DNA of 64,000 nt from an uncultured Blautia sp. GTDB lineage: Bacteria > Bacillota > Clostridia > Lachnospirales > Lachnospiraceae. The translations under genes were made by a program, and so were the position numbers. Below, piece after piece: positions 52,825 to 61,312 of the stretch; the stretch's first letter is position 1; each line of letters opens with the position of its first letter. A model generated the notes under the pieces. The model saw only the letters and a program-made list of their open reading frames with translations, was not told the origin of the DNA and made no database searches. The stretch covers positions 9,819 through 73,818 of the forward strand of contig NZ_CAKRNY010000015.1 in NCBI RefSeq assembly GCF_934371575.1, written 5' to 3'.

Positions 52825-54690
52825 ATGAGCGATAAAAAAGGATCAGAGGGACGGATCCAGTGGTCTCGTTTCTTCAAAAAATTATCTCCTTATATGATTC
52901 AGAAGGGGCTTTTGTACATGAAGCATTATGGCCCTAAAGAGTTCTGGATAAGGCTTCATGAGCGTTTTGAGCCGGAGGAGATTCCTTATGGTCCCTGGTA
53001 TGCGGCTTATGTGCCGGATCAGACGGTCCTTGACAAACAAAGAAAGAAAAAATTTGGCTTTTCACCTCTCATCAGTGTAGTAGTTCCGGCTTACCGGACT
53101 CCGGAATTATTCTTGCGCCAGATGATCGATTCTCTTATTGCACAGACTTATGAGAACTGGGAGCTTTGCATTGCCAACGGAAGCCCGGAAGATAAGTCCA
53201 TGAAAAAAGTGCTGGAAGAGTACAGCCGGAAGGATAAGAGAGTGCGCTGGCAGGATCTCACAGAGAACAAAGGAATTGCGGAGAATACAAACGCTGCTTT
53301 TTCCATGGCAGAGGGTGAATTTGTGGGGCTTCTTGATCATGATGACCTTCTTGCCCCGAATGCTCTCTATGAGATCGTGAGCGCAATGAACCAGCATGAG
53401 AAAGCAGATGTATTTTACACGGATGAGGATAAGGTTACTGCTGAGTTGGACGAGCATTTTCAGCCTCATCTGAAGCCTGATTTTAATATTGATCTGCTTC
53501 GTTCCAACAATTATATCTGTCATTTTTTTGTTGCCAGGCGACAGCTGGTGGAAAAGGTCGGAGGATTTCGCAGGGAATTTGACGGAGCCCAGGATTATGA
53601 TTTTATTTTCCGCTGTGTGGAGAATGCACGGGAGGTTGTGCATGTACCGGAGATTCTGTATCACTGGCGTACACACAGAGCTTCCACTGCTGATAATCCG
53701 GCAAGTAAGATGTATGCTTTTGAAGCCGGCAAGCGGGCAATTGAGGCACACCTTTTGCGCGTTGGAGTGAAAGGCTGCGTAAGCCATACTGCGGATCTTG
53801 GATTTTACAGGGTGAAATATCCTGTGCAGGGACATCCTCTTGTCTCCATCATCATTCCGAATAAGGATGAGAAGGAAACACTGGAGAGATGTCTGGAATC
53901 CATTAAGAAAAATACACTTTATGATAATTATGAGATTATTATCGTGGAGAATAACAGTACCACAGATGAAATTTTTGATTATTATAAAAAGATTACAGCG
54001 GATCCGAGAATTCATCTGATCTGCTGGAAAAAAGAATTTAATTATTCTGCGATCAATAATTTTGGCGTAAAAAATGCCCGTGGGGAATATCTTCTTTTCC
54101 TGAACAATGATGTGACGATCATTTCAGAGGACTGGATGGGCGAGATGCTTGGAGTATGCCAGAGGAGAGAAGTTGGTGCAGTTGGTGTCAAGCTTCTCTA
54201 TCCGGACAATACCATCCAGCATGCCGGCTGCGTAATAGGAATCGGCGGAATTGCAGGCCACATGTTTGTAGATATGCCTGCCGACCGCACCGGATACCTT
54301 CATAAGGCTTCTATTTTACAGGATATGAGTGCTGTGACAGCTGCCTGCATGATGATGAAGCGCAGTGCTTTTGACAAGGCTGGTGGCTTTACAGAGGAGC
54401 TTTCAGTGGCCTTTAATGATGTGGATCTTTGTCTGAAGACCATAAAGGCGGGATATCTGGTGGTATATGATCCTTATGCGAAGCTGTACCATATGGAATC
54501 CAAGACGCGGGGAGCCGAAAATAATGATGCGAAGGTAAGACGCTTTCAGCGGGAAATTGAATACATGCGAAGTAACTGGATCGATATTCTGAAAAAGGGT
54601 GATCCTAATTACAATAAGAATTTATCCCTTACAAAATGGAATTATTCTTTGAAACCACTTCCGGGCATGACCGGCAAAGACGAAGACTAA
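52825..54690 (+). CDS. Glycosyltransferase with two GT2 domains
   Basis: 621 aa. After a short N-terminal region (to about residue 70), GT2 domain 1 starts ISVVVPAYRTPELFLRQMIDS and has LLDHDDLLAPNA and YTDEDKVT; domain 2 starts VSIIIPNKDEKETLERCL and has LFLNNDVTI and a conserved FNDVDLCLKTIKAGY. It is paralogous with the protein at 48803 (compare NYICHFFVARRQLVEKVGGF with NYICHLVVVKKELLDRVGLL) but lacks the long N-terminal accessory region. It probably adds two residues of the polymer from dTDP-rhamnose or another donor. AAAGGA lies upstream of the ATG. It is first in the operon with the next GT2 gene 9 bases downstream. Confidence 0.92.
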   Translation: MSDKKGSEGRIQWSRFFKKLSPYMIQKGLLYMKHYGPKEFWIRLHERFEPEEIPYGPWYAAYVPDQTVLDKQRKKKFGFSPLISVVVPAYRTPELFLRQMIDSLIAQTYENWELCIANGSPEDKSMKKVLEEYSRKDKRVRWQDLTENKGIAENTNAAFSMAEGEFVGLLDHDDLLAPNALYEIVSAMNQHEKADVFYTDEDKVTAELDEHFQPHLKPDFNIDLLRSNNYICHFFVARRQLVEKVGGFRREFDGAQDYDFIFRCVENAREVVHVPEILYHWRTHRASTADNPASKMYAFEAGKRAIEAHLLRVGVKGCVSHTADLGFYRVKYPVQGHPLVSIIIPNKDEKETLERCLESIKKNTLYDNYEIIIVENNSTTDEIFDYYKKITADPRIHLICWKKEFNYSAINNFGVKNARGEYLLFLNNDVTIISEDWMGEMLGVCQRREVGAVGVKLLYPDNTIQHAGCVIGIGGIAGHMFVDMPADRTGYLHKASILQDMSAVTAACMMMKRSAFDKAGGFTEELSVAFNDVDLCLKTIKAGYLVVYDPYAKLYHMESKTRGAENNDAKVRRFQREIEYMRSNWIDILKKGDPNYNKNLSLTKWNYSLKPLPGMTGKDED

Positions 54691-54699
54691 GGAGAAATT

Positions 54700-55656
54700 A
54701 TGCAGGAAGTATCAGTGATTATTCCAAACTATAACGGAGCAGCATATCTGGAGGGTGTGCTTTCCAGTCTGGAACAGCAGGATTTTCAAAATTTTGAGAC
54801 AATTCTTGTGGATAATGGATCTACAGATGGAAGTATTGCAATTGTAACCGAAAAATTCCCCTGGGTGCATATTGTGGAGCTGCCGGATAATTTCGGCTTT
54901 TCCCGGGCTGTAAATGAAGGTATTTATGCATCAGGGGCACCCTACGTGCTTCTTTTAAACAATGATACAGAAGTAGATAAAAGCTTTGTCAGGGAAATGC
55001 TTGCTGCCATAAAACGGCATAAAAAAGCGTTTTCCTGCAGTGCGCGTATGATCTGTTATCACGAAAGAAGCAAGCTGGATGATGCAGGAAATTATTACTG
55101 TGCCCTGGGCTGGGCTTTTGCAAGAGGCAAAGGGAAAGATATCCATACGTATGAGAGGGAAGAGCGTATTTTTACCTCCTGTGCAGGTGCTGCAATTTAT
55201 CGAAAGGAGCTGTTTGAGAAAATTGGTTATTTTGATGAAGAGCATTTTGCATATCTGGAGGATATTGATGTGGGGTATCGTGCCAGAATCTTTGGATATG
55301 AGAACTGGTATGCACCAAAAGCCCTGGTATACCATGTTGGAAGCGGTACAAGCGGATCCAGATATAACCAGTTTAAAACAAGATATTCTTCCAGAAATAA
55401 TGTTTATCTGATCTACAAAAATATGCCTTTCCTTCAGATTCTTTTGAATCTGCCATTTCTGGTTATCGGATTTGGTCTGAAAATCCTGTTCTTTTCACAG
55501 AAGGGAATGGGAAGAGAATATGTGGCAGGAATCAAAAATGGTTTTCAGATCAGTATGAAAAACAAAAAGGTCAGATTTCGTATGGGCAATCTGGGAAGAT
55601 ATGCAAGAATCCAGCTGGAACTATGGTGGAACATGTTTTACAGATTTTTTTCCTGA
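54700..55656 (+). CDS. GT2 rhamnosyltransferase-like protein (WbbL/RfbF type)
   Basis: 318 aa with a single GT-A fold domain. VSVIIPNYNGAAYLEGVLSSLE and LVDNGSTDGS bind the nucleotide, LLLNNDTEVD carries the metal ligand, and FTSCAGAAIYRKELFEKIGYFDEEHFAYLEDIDVGYRARIFGY is the acceptor-side block of rhamnosyltransferases. A basic, partly hydrophobic C-terminus (LQILLNLPFLVIGFGLKILFF) may touch the membrane. AAGGAG lies 7 bases before the ATG. It follows the double GT2 gene after 9 bases. A role in attaching the first or a bridging rhamnose to the lipid-linked primer is plausible. Confidence 0.92.
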   Translation: MQEVSVIIPNYNGAAYLEGVLSSLEQQDFQNFETILVDNGSTDGSIAIVTEKFPWVHIVELPDNFGFSRAVNEGIYASGAPYVLLLNNDTEVDKSFVREMLAAIKRHKKAFSCSARMICYHERSKLDDAGNYYCALGWAFARGKGKDIHTYEREERIFTSCAGAAIYRKELFEKIGYFDEEHFAYLEDIDVGYRARIFGYENWYAPKALVYHVGSGTSGSRYNQFKTRYSSRNNVYLIYKNMPFLQILLNLPFLVIGFGLKILFFSQKGMGREYVAGIKNGFQISMKNKKVRFRMGNLGRYARIQLELWWNMFYRFFS

Positions 55657-55766
55657 AAAAATTTATTGATTTTTTATAAATGATGTTTGAAGAATTTGTT
55701 GCAATTCTGTTTTATCTATTATAAGATAGAGAAAGTCACAGAATCAGAAGGCAGAGGTGGCAGAAA

Positions 55767-57170
55767 TTGATTAGAGACAATCAGAAGAATTTCAGTCGGC
55801 TGCATGTTGTTGTTGATGCCTGTGTAATTACACTTTCTTATTTTGTTGCCTGGGCACTGAGGTTTATTGGACCGTTTGCAGCGAGTGCAGTGCGGGCGAG
55901 AAGCTTCGAACAGTATATGTCCGCGCTTATTTTTATTTTGCCGGCATATATTTTACTGTATCATGCGTTTTCCCTGTATCAGCCTATGCGCATGCAGGGC
56001 AGGCGTCTTGTGTTGTCCAATATTGTTAAGGCCAATTCTCTTGGTATCCTGATCACTATTTTTATCTTATATACCATTGAAGAGGGCGATATTTCCCGTT
56101 CTGTGCTGTATATGTTTTACGGCATCTGCATTGTTGCAAGCTGGGGAGCCAGAATGCTCATTTTCTACAGCCTGCGCAAAATGCGGAAAAGAGGGCTGAA
56201 TCAGAAACAGGTTGTGCTGGTGGGATACAGCCGGGCAGCAGAAGAATATATAGACCGCATTCAGCAGAATCCTCAGTGGGGCTATGTCGTAAGGGGAATT
56301 CTGGATGACAATGTTGCTTCCGGAACCATGTATAAGGGGATCAAGGTGATCGGAAGAATTGCCAATCTGAATGTAATTCTGCCGGAGAGCAGGCTGGATG
56401 AGATTGCAATTACATTGGGACTAAGCGAATACTACCGGCTGGAAGAGATTGTAGCGCTTTGTGAGAAATCAGGAGTGCATACAAAGTTTATTCCGGATTA
56501 TAATAAGATTATTCCTACAAAACCATATACAGAAGACATTCTCGGACTTCCGGTGATCAACATCCGGTATGTTCCTTTAAGTAATACCTTTAATTCCATG
56601 GTAAAAAGAGTAATGGATATCATTGGTTCAATTATTGGAATTATAGTGGCATCTCCTCTTATGCTGTTGATGTGTGTTTTGATCAAGCTGACTTCACCGG
56701 GACCGCTGATCTACCGTCAGGAGCGTGTGGGACTTCATAACCAGACTTTCTGGATGTATAAATTCCGTTCCATGGAGATCCAGCCGGAGGCGGAAGAGAA
56801 GAAAGCATGGACTGTGAAAAATGATCCCAGGGTTACGGGAGTGGGCAGGTTTATGCGAAGAACCAGTATTGATGAGCTTCCCCAGCTGTTCAATATTCTG
56901 AAGGGGGACATGAGTCTGGTAGGACCAAGACCGGAGCGCCCTTTCTTTGTGGAGAAGTTCCGTGAAGAAATCCCAAGGTATATGGTGAAACATCAGGTAA
57001 GACCGGGACTGACCGGTTGGGCACAGGTAAATGGCTATCGGGGCGACACCTCTATTCGAAAGAGAATCGAGTATGATCTCTATTATATAGAGAACTGGAG
57101 TGTCGGTCTGGATATAAAGATTATGTTTATGACGATCTTTAAAGGATTTGTTAACAAGAATGCATATTGA
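55767..57170 (+). CDS. Polyprenyl-phosphate sugar phosphotransferase (WbaP/CpsE type)
   Basis: 467 aa from a TTG start with GAGGTGG 6 bases upstream. Four N-terminal helices (about residues 12-125), a Rossmann-like central region (VVLVGYSRAAEEYIDRI) and a further helix precede the catalytic domain with TSPGPLIYRQERVG, FWMYKFRSM, RRTSIDELPQLFNILKGDMSLVGPRPERP and KHQVRPGLTGWAQVNGYRGDTS. These enzymes start polymer synthesis by moving a sugar 1-phosphate to undecaprenyl phosphate. Which sugar is used (glucose, galactose or N-acetylated) cannot be read. It overlaps the frame of the LCP gene's upstream region but not its chosen start. Confidence 0.94.
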   Translation: MIRDNQKNFSRLHVVVDACVITLSYFVAWALRFIGPFAASAVRARSFEQYMSALIFILPAYILLYHAFSLYQPMRMQGRRLVLSNIVKANSLGILITIFILYTIEEGDISRSVLYMFYGICIVASWGARMLIFYSLRKMRKRGLNQKQVVLVGYSRAAEEYIDRIQQNPQWGYVVRGILDDNVASGTMYKGIKVIGRIANLNVILPESRLDEIAITLGLSEYYRLEEIVALCEKSGVHTKFIPDYNKIIPTKPYTEDILGLPVINIRYVPLSNTFNSMVKRVMDIIGSIIGIIVASPLMLLMCVLIKLTSPGPLIYRQERVGLHNQTFWMYKFRSMEIQPEAEEKKAWTVKNDPRVTGVGRFMRRTSIDELPQLFNILKGDMSLVGPRPERPFFVEKFREEIPRYMVKHQVRPGLTGWAQVNGYRGDTSIRKRIEYDLYYIENWSVGLDIKIMFMTIFKGFVNKNAY

Positions 57171-57184
57171 GAAAGGAAAGAGAG

Positions 57185-58564
57185 ATGGCAAGACCTGGTA
57201 AGAAAAAGAAGGTTGCTTTGTTTGCTCTGGAAATTATCTGTCTGCTGTTGTTTATTGGCGGATTGTATGTGTATGGACAGATTGATTCCAGATTAAATAA
57301 AATCGAGACACCGCAGCTGGATGAGAGTAAGATTGTTACGAATGTAACAGCTCCGCAGATGTCCGGTTATACCACATATGCACTGTTTGCGATTGATCAG
57401 CGTTCCAAGAATGCTGCCCTTGATGCACAGAACAGTGATACTATTATTGTTGCAAGTATCAATAATGACACCAAAGAGGTAAAGCTTGCTTCTATTTACA
57501 GAGATACTCTTCTGGATATTGGAAATGACATGTACACCAAGGCCAATGCGGCTTATGCATACGGTGGCCCGGAGCAGGCACTTTCCATGCTGAATACCAT
57601 GCTGGATCTGAATATCACAGATTATGTAACTGTGAATTTCAGTGCCATGGTGTCTGCAATCGATGCACTTGGCGGTCTTGATCTGCCCCTTTCCTATGCA
57701 GAAATGGTATTTATGAATGATTATTGTATAGAGACTTCTCAGGAGACCGGCAAGAGCTATACGCCTGTAGAACTGCCAGATCCTAAACCGGCAAATGAGG
57801 AGGAAATACTTGGTGAATATCATCTGAATGGTGTACAGGCTGTTTCCTACTGCCGTATCCGTTATACTGCAAGTATGGATATGGGACGTACAGAGCGCCA
57901 GCGCCGTGTGATCGGCCTGATGGTGGATAAAGCGAAGAAAGCAGGAATTACGACTATCTTTGATATTATGGATGAAGTATTTCCTATGATTTCTACCTCT
58001 GTTACCAAAACAGAGCTTCTGAATCTGATCCCAAATCTGATGGGATATAATATCAGTGACACAACCGGTTTTCCGTCTAAGTATAAATTTGCAGATGTGA
58101 AGAAGGCCAGCATGGTTGTTGCAGATACTCTGGAGGAGAATGTAAAAGAGCTCCATAAGTTCCTTTACGGCGCAGATGAGAATTATCAGCCATCTCAGAA
58201 CATTGTGGAAGCCAGTGCCAAGATCATTGAACTGGTAGGTGGTGCAGATACTCTGGTAGACCAGGCACCTGTGGCAAGTAATGAAGCCGGAGAGTCAGAT
58301 GAAATTGTATGGCAGGGTGACGGAAGCGGAAACTACGATTACAATGACTACAATAATAATGATTACGACAGCGGCAGTTATGATGATGGAAGCGGTTCCG
58401 GCAGTGGAAGCGATTACGACAGCAGTTACGGAAACGATTATGGAACTGATTCCGGCGGCGGAGGCGACTACAGCGGCGAAGGTGATTACGATAACGGAGG
58501 CTACACTGATGGAAGCTACAGTGACGGAAGTGAAGACGGTGGCTTCGATGATGGCGGCTATTGA
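57185..58564 (+). CDS. LytR-CpsA-Psr (LCP) family wall ligase
   Basis: 459 aa from the ATG at 57185 (AAAGGAAAGAG upstream). One N-terminal membrane helix (KVALFALEIICLLLFIGGLYVYG) precedes the LCP domain: AIDQRS, the catalytic NSDTIIVASINNDTKEVKLASIYRDT with its conserved arginines and aspartates, YGGPEQALSMLNTML and CRIRYTASMDMGRTERQRRVI. LCP proteins transfer polymers from undecaprenyl carriers to MurNAc of peptidoglycan. The last 70 residues are a repetitive Gly/Asp/Ser/Tyr/Asn tail of the type DYNDYNNNDYDSG, unusual for the family. It overlaps the following glycosyltransferase gene by 14 bases. This gene supplies the final attachment step of the polysaccharide pathway. Confidence 0.95.
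   Translation: MARPGKKKKVALFALEIICLLLFIGGLYVYGQIDSRLNKIETPQLDESKIVTNVTAPQMSGYTTYALFAIDQRSKNAALDAQNSDTIIVASINNDTKEVKLASIYRDTLLDIGNDMYTKANAAYAYGGPEQALSMLNTMLDLNITDYVTVNFSAMVSAIDALGGLDLPLSYAEMVFMNDYCIETSQETGKSYTPVELPDPKPANEEEILGEYHLNGVQAVSYCRIRYTASMDMGRTERQRRVIGLMVDKAKKAGITTIFDIMDEVFPMISTSVTKTELLNLIPNLMGYNISDTTGFPSKYKFADVKKASMVVADTLEENVKELHKFLYGADENYQPSQNIVEASAKIIELVGGADTLVDQAPVASNEAGESDEIVWQGDGSGNYDYNDYNNNDYDSGSYDDGSGSGSGSDYDSSYGNDYGTDSGGGGDYSGEGDYDNGGYTDGSYSDGSEDGGFDDGGY
58318..58558 (+). repeat. Low-complexity Gly/Asp/Tyr-coding tract
   Basis: The 3' end of the LCP gene is made of irregular repeats of GGA/GGC, GAT/GAC, AAC, AGC and TAC codons, which encode an acidic, glycine-rich tail. The +2 frame stays open too, giving the next gene an artificial upstream extension. 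Confidence 0.75.
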
Positions 58565-59474
58565 TGTAATTATTCCGGCGTATCACCCGGGTCAGGAATT
58601 TGAAGAATTACTGGAAGCTCTTAGTCAGCAGAGCTGTGAAGTTGGAAAAATCCTGGTAATGAATACAGAAGAGAAATTCTGGAATCCTGTCTGGGAGAAA
58701 AAATTTCCAAAGGTTCAGGTAAATCATCTGAGTAAAGCGGAGTTTGACCATGGCGGAACAAGAAGGGCTGCGGCGAAATTATCGGACGCGGATATTATGG
58801 TATTTATGACGCAGGATGCACTTCCGGCGGACCGGGATCTGATCCGAAATCTGATCCGTCCATTACAGGAGAATCCTCAGGTTGGAGCGGCTTATGCCAG
58901 ACAGCTGGCGAAAGCGGACTGTGCATATCTGGAGAAATATACCAGATCCTTCAATTATCCTTCGCAGTCATCTGTTAAATGGGAGAAAGATACAGGCATA
59001 TATGGAATTAAAACGTATTTTTGTTCCAATGTATGTGCTGCTTATAAGAGGCAGATTTATGATAAAGTGGGTGGATTTGTCCCCAAAGCCATTTTTAACG
59101 AGGATATGATTTATGCAGGAACCATGGCAAAAAAAGGGTATGGAATTGCTTATGCGGCAGATGCACAGGTGATCCATTCCCATAATTATTCCTGCAGGCA
59201 GCAGTTTCACCGGAATTTTGACCTGGGGGTTTCACAGGCGGAGCATCCGGAGATTTTTGAAGGAGTGCCTTCAGAAGGGGAAGGGCTGCGGCTTGTAAAA
59301 AAAAGTCTTGTTTATCTTATAAAAACAGGGCATGTCTGGCTGGTTCCCAAGCTGATCGGACAGAGCGGCTTTAAATATATGGGCTACTTCCTTGGAAAGA
59401 GATATAAAAAGCTTCCGAAAAGTGTGATTTTGTTCTGTACTATGAATAGAGAATACTGGAAGCACAATAAGTAA
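58551..59474 (+). CDS. GT2 glycosyltransferase (RgpB/rhamnosyltransferase-like)
   Basis: 307 aa from the ATG at 58551, or one codon more at 58548. The frame is open for 90 further codons upstream but that part is a shadow of the LCP tail and reads as threonine/isoleucine/methionine low complexity. The true protein starts AAIDVIIPAYHPGQEFEELL and has FDHGGTRRAAAKLSDADIMVFMTQDALPAD (with the donor-site aspartates) and FVPKAIFNEDMIYAGTMAKKGYGIAYAADA. It is typical of rhamnosyltransferases of RgpB or WbbL type. It overlaps the LCP gene by 14 bases, so translation is coupled. It is the last gene of the operon. Confidence 0.92.
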   Translation: MAAIDVIIPAYHPGQEFEELLEALSQQSCEVGKILVMNTEEKFWNPVWEKKFPKVQVNHLSKAEFDHGGTRRAAAKLSDADIMVFMTQDALPADRDLIRNLIRPLQENPQVGAAYARQLAKADCAYLEKYTRSFNYPSQSSVKWEKDTGIYGIKTYFCSNVCAAYKRQIYDKVGGFVPKAIFNEDMIYAGTMAKKGYGIAYAADAQVIHSHNYSCRQQFHRNFDLGVSQAEHPEIFEGVPSEGEGLRLVKKSLVYLIKTGHVWLVPKLIGQSGFKYMGYFLGKRYKKLPKSVILFCTMNREYWKHNK

Positions 59475-59497
59475 AATTTTTACAGTTATTTATGCAG

Positions 59498-59526
59498 GGT
59501 GACACTTTTTATGGTGTCACCTTTTC
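59498..59526 (+). terminator. Terminator of the second polysaccharide operon
   Basis: GGTGACAC (59498-59505) and GTGTCACC (59514-59521) form an 8-bp stem with an 8-nt loop, followed by TTTTC. Confidence 0.88.
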
Positions 59527-59622
59527 TTAAAGAATCTATCACAATTTCAACACAATTGCTTGCTAAACTTGTATCATAAACGAAAAGAAAATGTTACTGA
59601 TTAACATGGAAGGGAGCAAAAA

Positions 59623-61128
59623 ATGAGTGATGAATGGAATTGGGGAAAGGATCCCTCTGATCAGACAGCTGCCCCCGAAGATGATCTGAATGAGAATGTA
59701 ACTTATCATTATAAATATACACATTATCAGGTGAATGATCAGGAAAAAAAACCAGAAGAAGAGCCGGAAAAAGGGCATAAGAAATCGCATCATAAACGCC
59801 CGGGGGATGGGAATTCATCTGCAGGCTTTGGAAGAAAAGCAGGTAATACCATTACGCTGGCTGTTATTTTTGGTCTTGTGGCAGGAATTGTATTTCAGGC
59901 AGTAAACGGAATATCGGACAGATATTTTAAGAGGGATACGCAGAATGCTGTTGGAACAGCAGAAACTCTTAGTTCGTCAGCAGCATCAGGAAACAGCGAT
60001 GCAGTGGCTTCGGACAGTGGAGCAGCAGAAGAAAGTGCGGAGACTGTTGCAAGTGAGAAAGGCCCGGTAGCCGGAGTGGCGCAGGCGGCAATGCCTTCCG
60101 TAGTAGCGATCACTTCTGTCAGTATGCAGGAGATCCGCAGCTTTTTTGGCTATGGAATGGAATATCCAAGTACCGGAAGCGGATCTGGGATCATTGTTGG
60201 AGAGAATGATGACGAGCTTTTGATCGCAACGAATAATCATGTGGTAGAAGGTGCTACTACTTTAAATGTCTGCTTTATCGGAAGTGATGTGGCAAATGCA
60301 GAACAGGAAACAGAGAATTATATTAACGGAAATGGTGATCTGAATATTGATGGTGCTGTTTCGGCAAAAATAAAGGGAACGGACGAGGATACCGACCTTG
60401 CTGTAATTGCAGTTGAGAAAAGTGATATTCCGGAGGATACCATGAGCCAGATCAAAATTGCTCAGCTTGGCAATTCAGAAGATCTTGCAGTCGGGGAGCA
60501 GGTAGTTGCCATTGGCAATGCACTTGGATATGGACAGACAGTAACCTCTGGCTGGGTAAGCGCACTTGAACGTACAGTACAGTCAGATTCTAATACGTAT
60601 GAGGATCTGATTCAGACAGATGCAGCCATTAATCCTGGAAACAGTGGTGGTGCCCTTCTGAATATGCAGGGCGAGCTGATCGGTATTAACTGTGCAAAGA
60701 TTGCATCAAGTACAGTTGAGGGTACCGGCTATGCCATCCCTATTTCCAAGGCACAGCCTATTTTGGAAGAACTTATGAGTCGTGAAACGAGAGACAGGGT
60801 TTCCGACGAATCACAGGTAGGATATCTGGGAGTCAGATTTGCAGATCTTTCCAGAGAGGCTATCCAGATGTATAATATGCCATCCGGTGCGTTTGTCATG
60901 GATGTGGTTCCAGGTGAAGCAGCTGATAATGCTGGAATCCGGAAGAATGATATTATCACCAAGCTTGACGGACAGAAGGTGTCCGGCAGGGATGATATTA
61001 ATGATAAGCTTCAGTATTATTCTGCGGGAGAAGAAGTGGAAATCCAGGTGGCACGGTTAAATGACGGGGAGTATGAGGAATCTACAGTAACGGCTGTATT
61101 AAGTGCAAGACCGGATAGTAATCAGTGA
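59623..61128 (+). CDS. htrA: HtrA/DegP-like membrane-anchored serine protease
   Basis: 501 aa. A charged cytoplasmic N-terminus of about 75 residues precedes one membrane helix (NTITLAVIFGLVAGIVFQAV), a serine/alanine linker, a trypsin-like domain and a PDZ domain. The catalytic triad is the His in LIATNNHVVEGA, the Asp in DTDLAVIAV and the Ser in NPGNSGGALLN. The PDZ part begins LGVRFADLSREAIQ and includes VVPGEAADNAGIRKNDIITKLDGQKV. HtrA degrades misfolded envelope proteins under stress. Orientation is N-terminus inside, protease outside. It stands alone, closed by a hairpin. Confidence 0.95.
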   Translation: MSDEWNWGKDPSDQTAAPEDDLNENVTYHYKYTHYQVNDQEKKPEEEPEKGHKKSHHKRPGDGNSSAGFGRKAGNTITLAVIFGLVAGIVFQAVNGISDRYFKRDTQNAVGTAETLSSSAASGNSDAVASDSGAAEESAETVASEKGPVAGVAQAAMPSVVAITSVSMQEIRSFFGYGMEYPSTGSGSGIIVGENDDELLIATNNHVVEGATTLNVCFIGSDVANAEQETENYINGNGDLNIDGAVSAKIKGTDEDTDLAVIAVEKSDIPEDTMSQIKIAQLGNSEDLAVGEQVVAIGNALGYGQTVTSGWVSALERTVQSDSNTYEDLIQTDAAINPGNSGGALLNMQGELIGINCAKIASSTVEGTGYAIPISKAQPILEELMSRETRDRVSDESQVGYLGVRFADLSREAIQMYNMPSGAFVMDVVPGEAADNAGIRKNDIITKLDGQKVSGRDDINDKLQYYSAGEEVEIQVARLNDGEYEESTVTAVLSARPDSNQ

Positions 61129-61133
61129 TGTAT

Positions 61134-61160
61134 AAGGGGAGCGGATGGCTCCCCTTCGTT
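61134..61160 (+). terminator. Terminator-like hairpin after htrA
   Basis: AAGGGGAGC (61134-61142) and GCTCCCCTT (61148-61156) form a 9-bp stem with a 5-nt loop. The downstream CGTTATATTTTG is only partly T-rich. Confidence 0.7.
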
Positions 61161-61207
61161 ATATTTTGTTTGCAGTTTGTTTTTGGACATTTTATAAAAA
61201 GTTAATT

Positions 61208-61235
61208 TCTAAATTAGAGAAAAGTGTGCTACAAT
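61208..61235 (+). promoter_or_regulatory. Candidate promoter and palindrome upstream of the ClpX-type gene
   Basis: The palindrome TCTAAATTAGA (61208-61218) lies 11 bases ahead of TACAAT (61230-61235), a possible -10 box, with no convincing -35. The palindrome could be an operator. Confidence 0.35.
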
Positions 61236-61312
61236 ATAAAAATAAATTAATTTTTATGCAGAGGAAAAGAGGTTCGGCGAAGACAATGCCGACAGCAGGA
61301 AAGGAATATTGT

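Noticed and set aside
58281..58550. 90-codon N-terminal extension of the glycosyltransferase at 58551
   Set aside because: It reads the repetitive LCP tail in another frame, is threonine/isoleucine/methionine low complexity, and has no similarity to glycosyltransferase N-termini.
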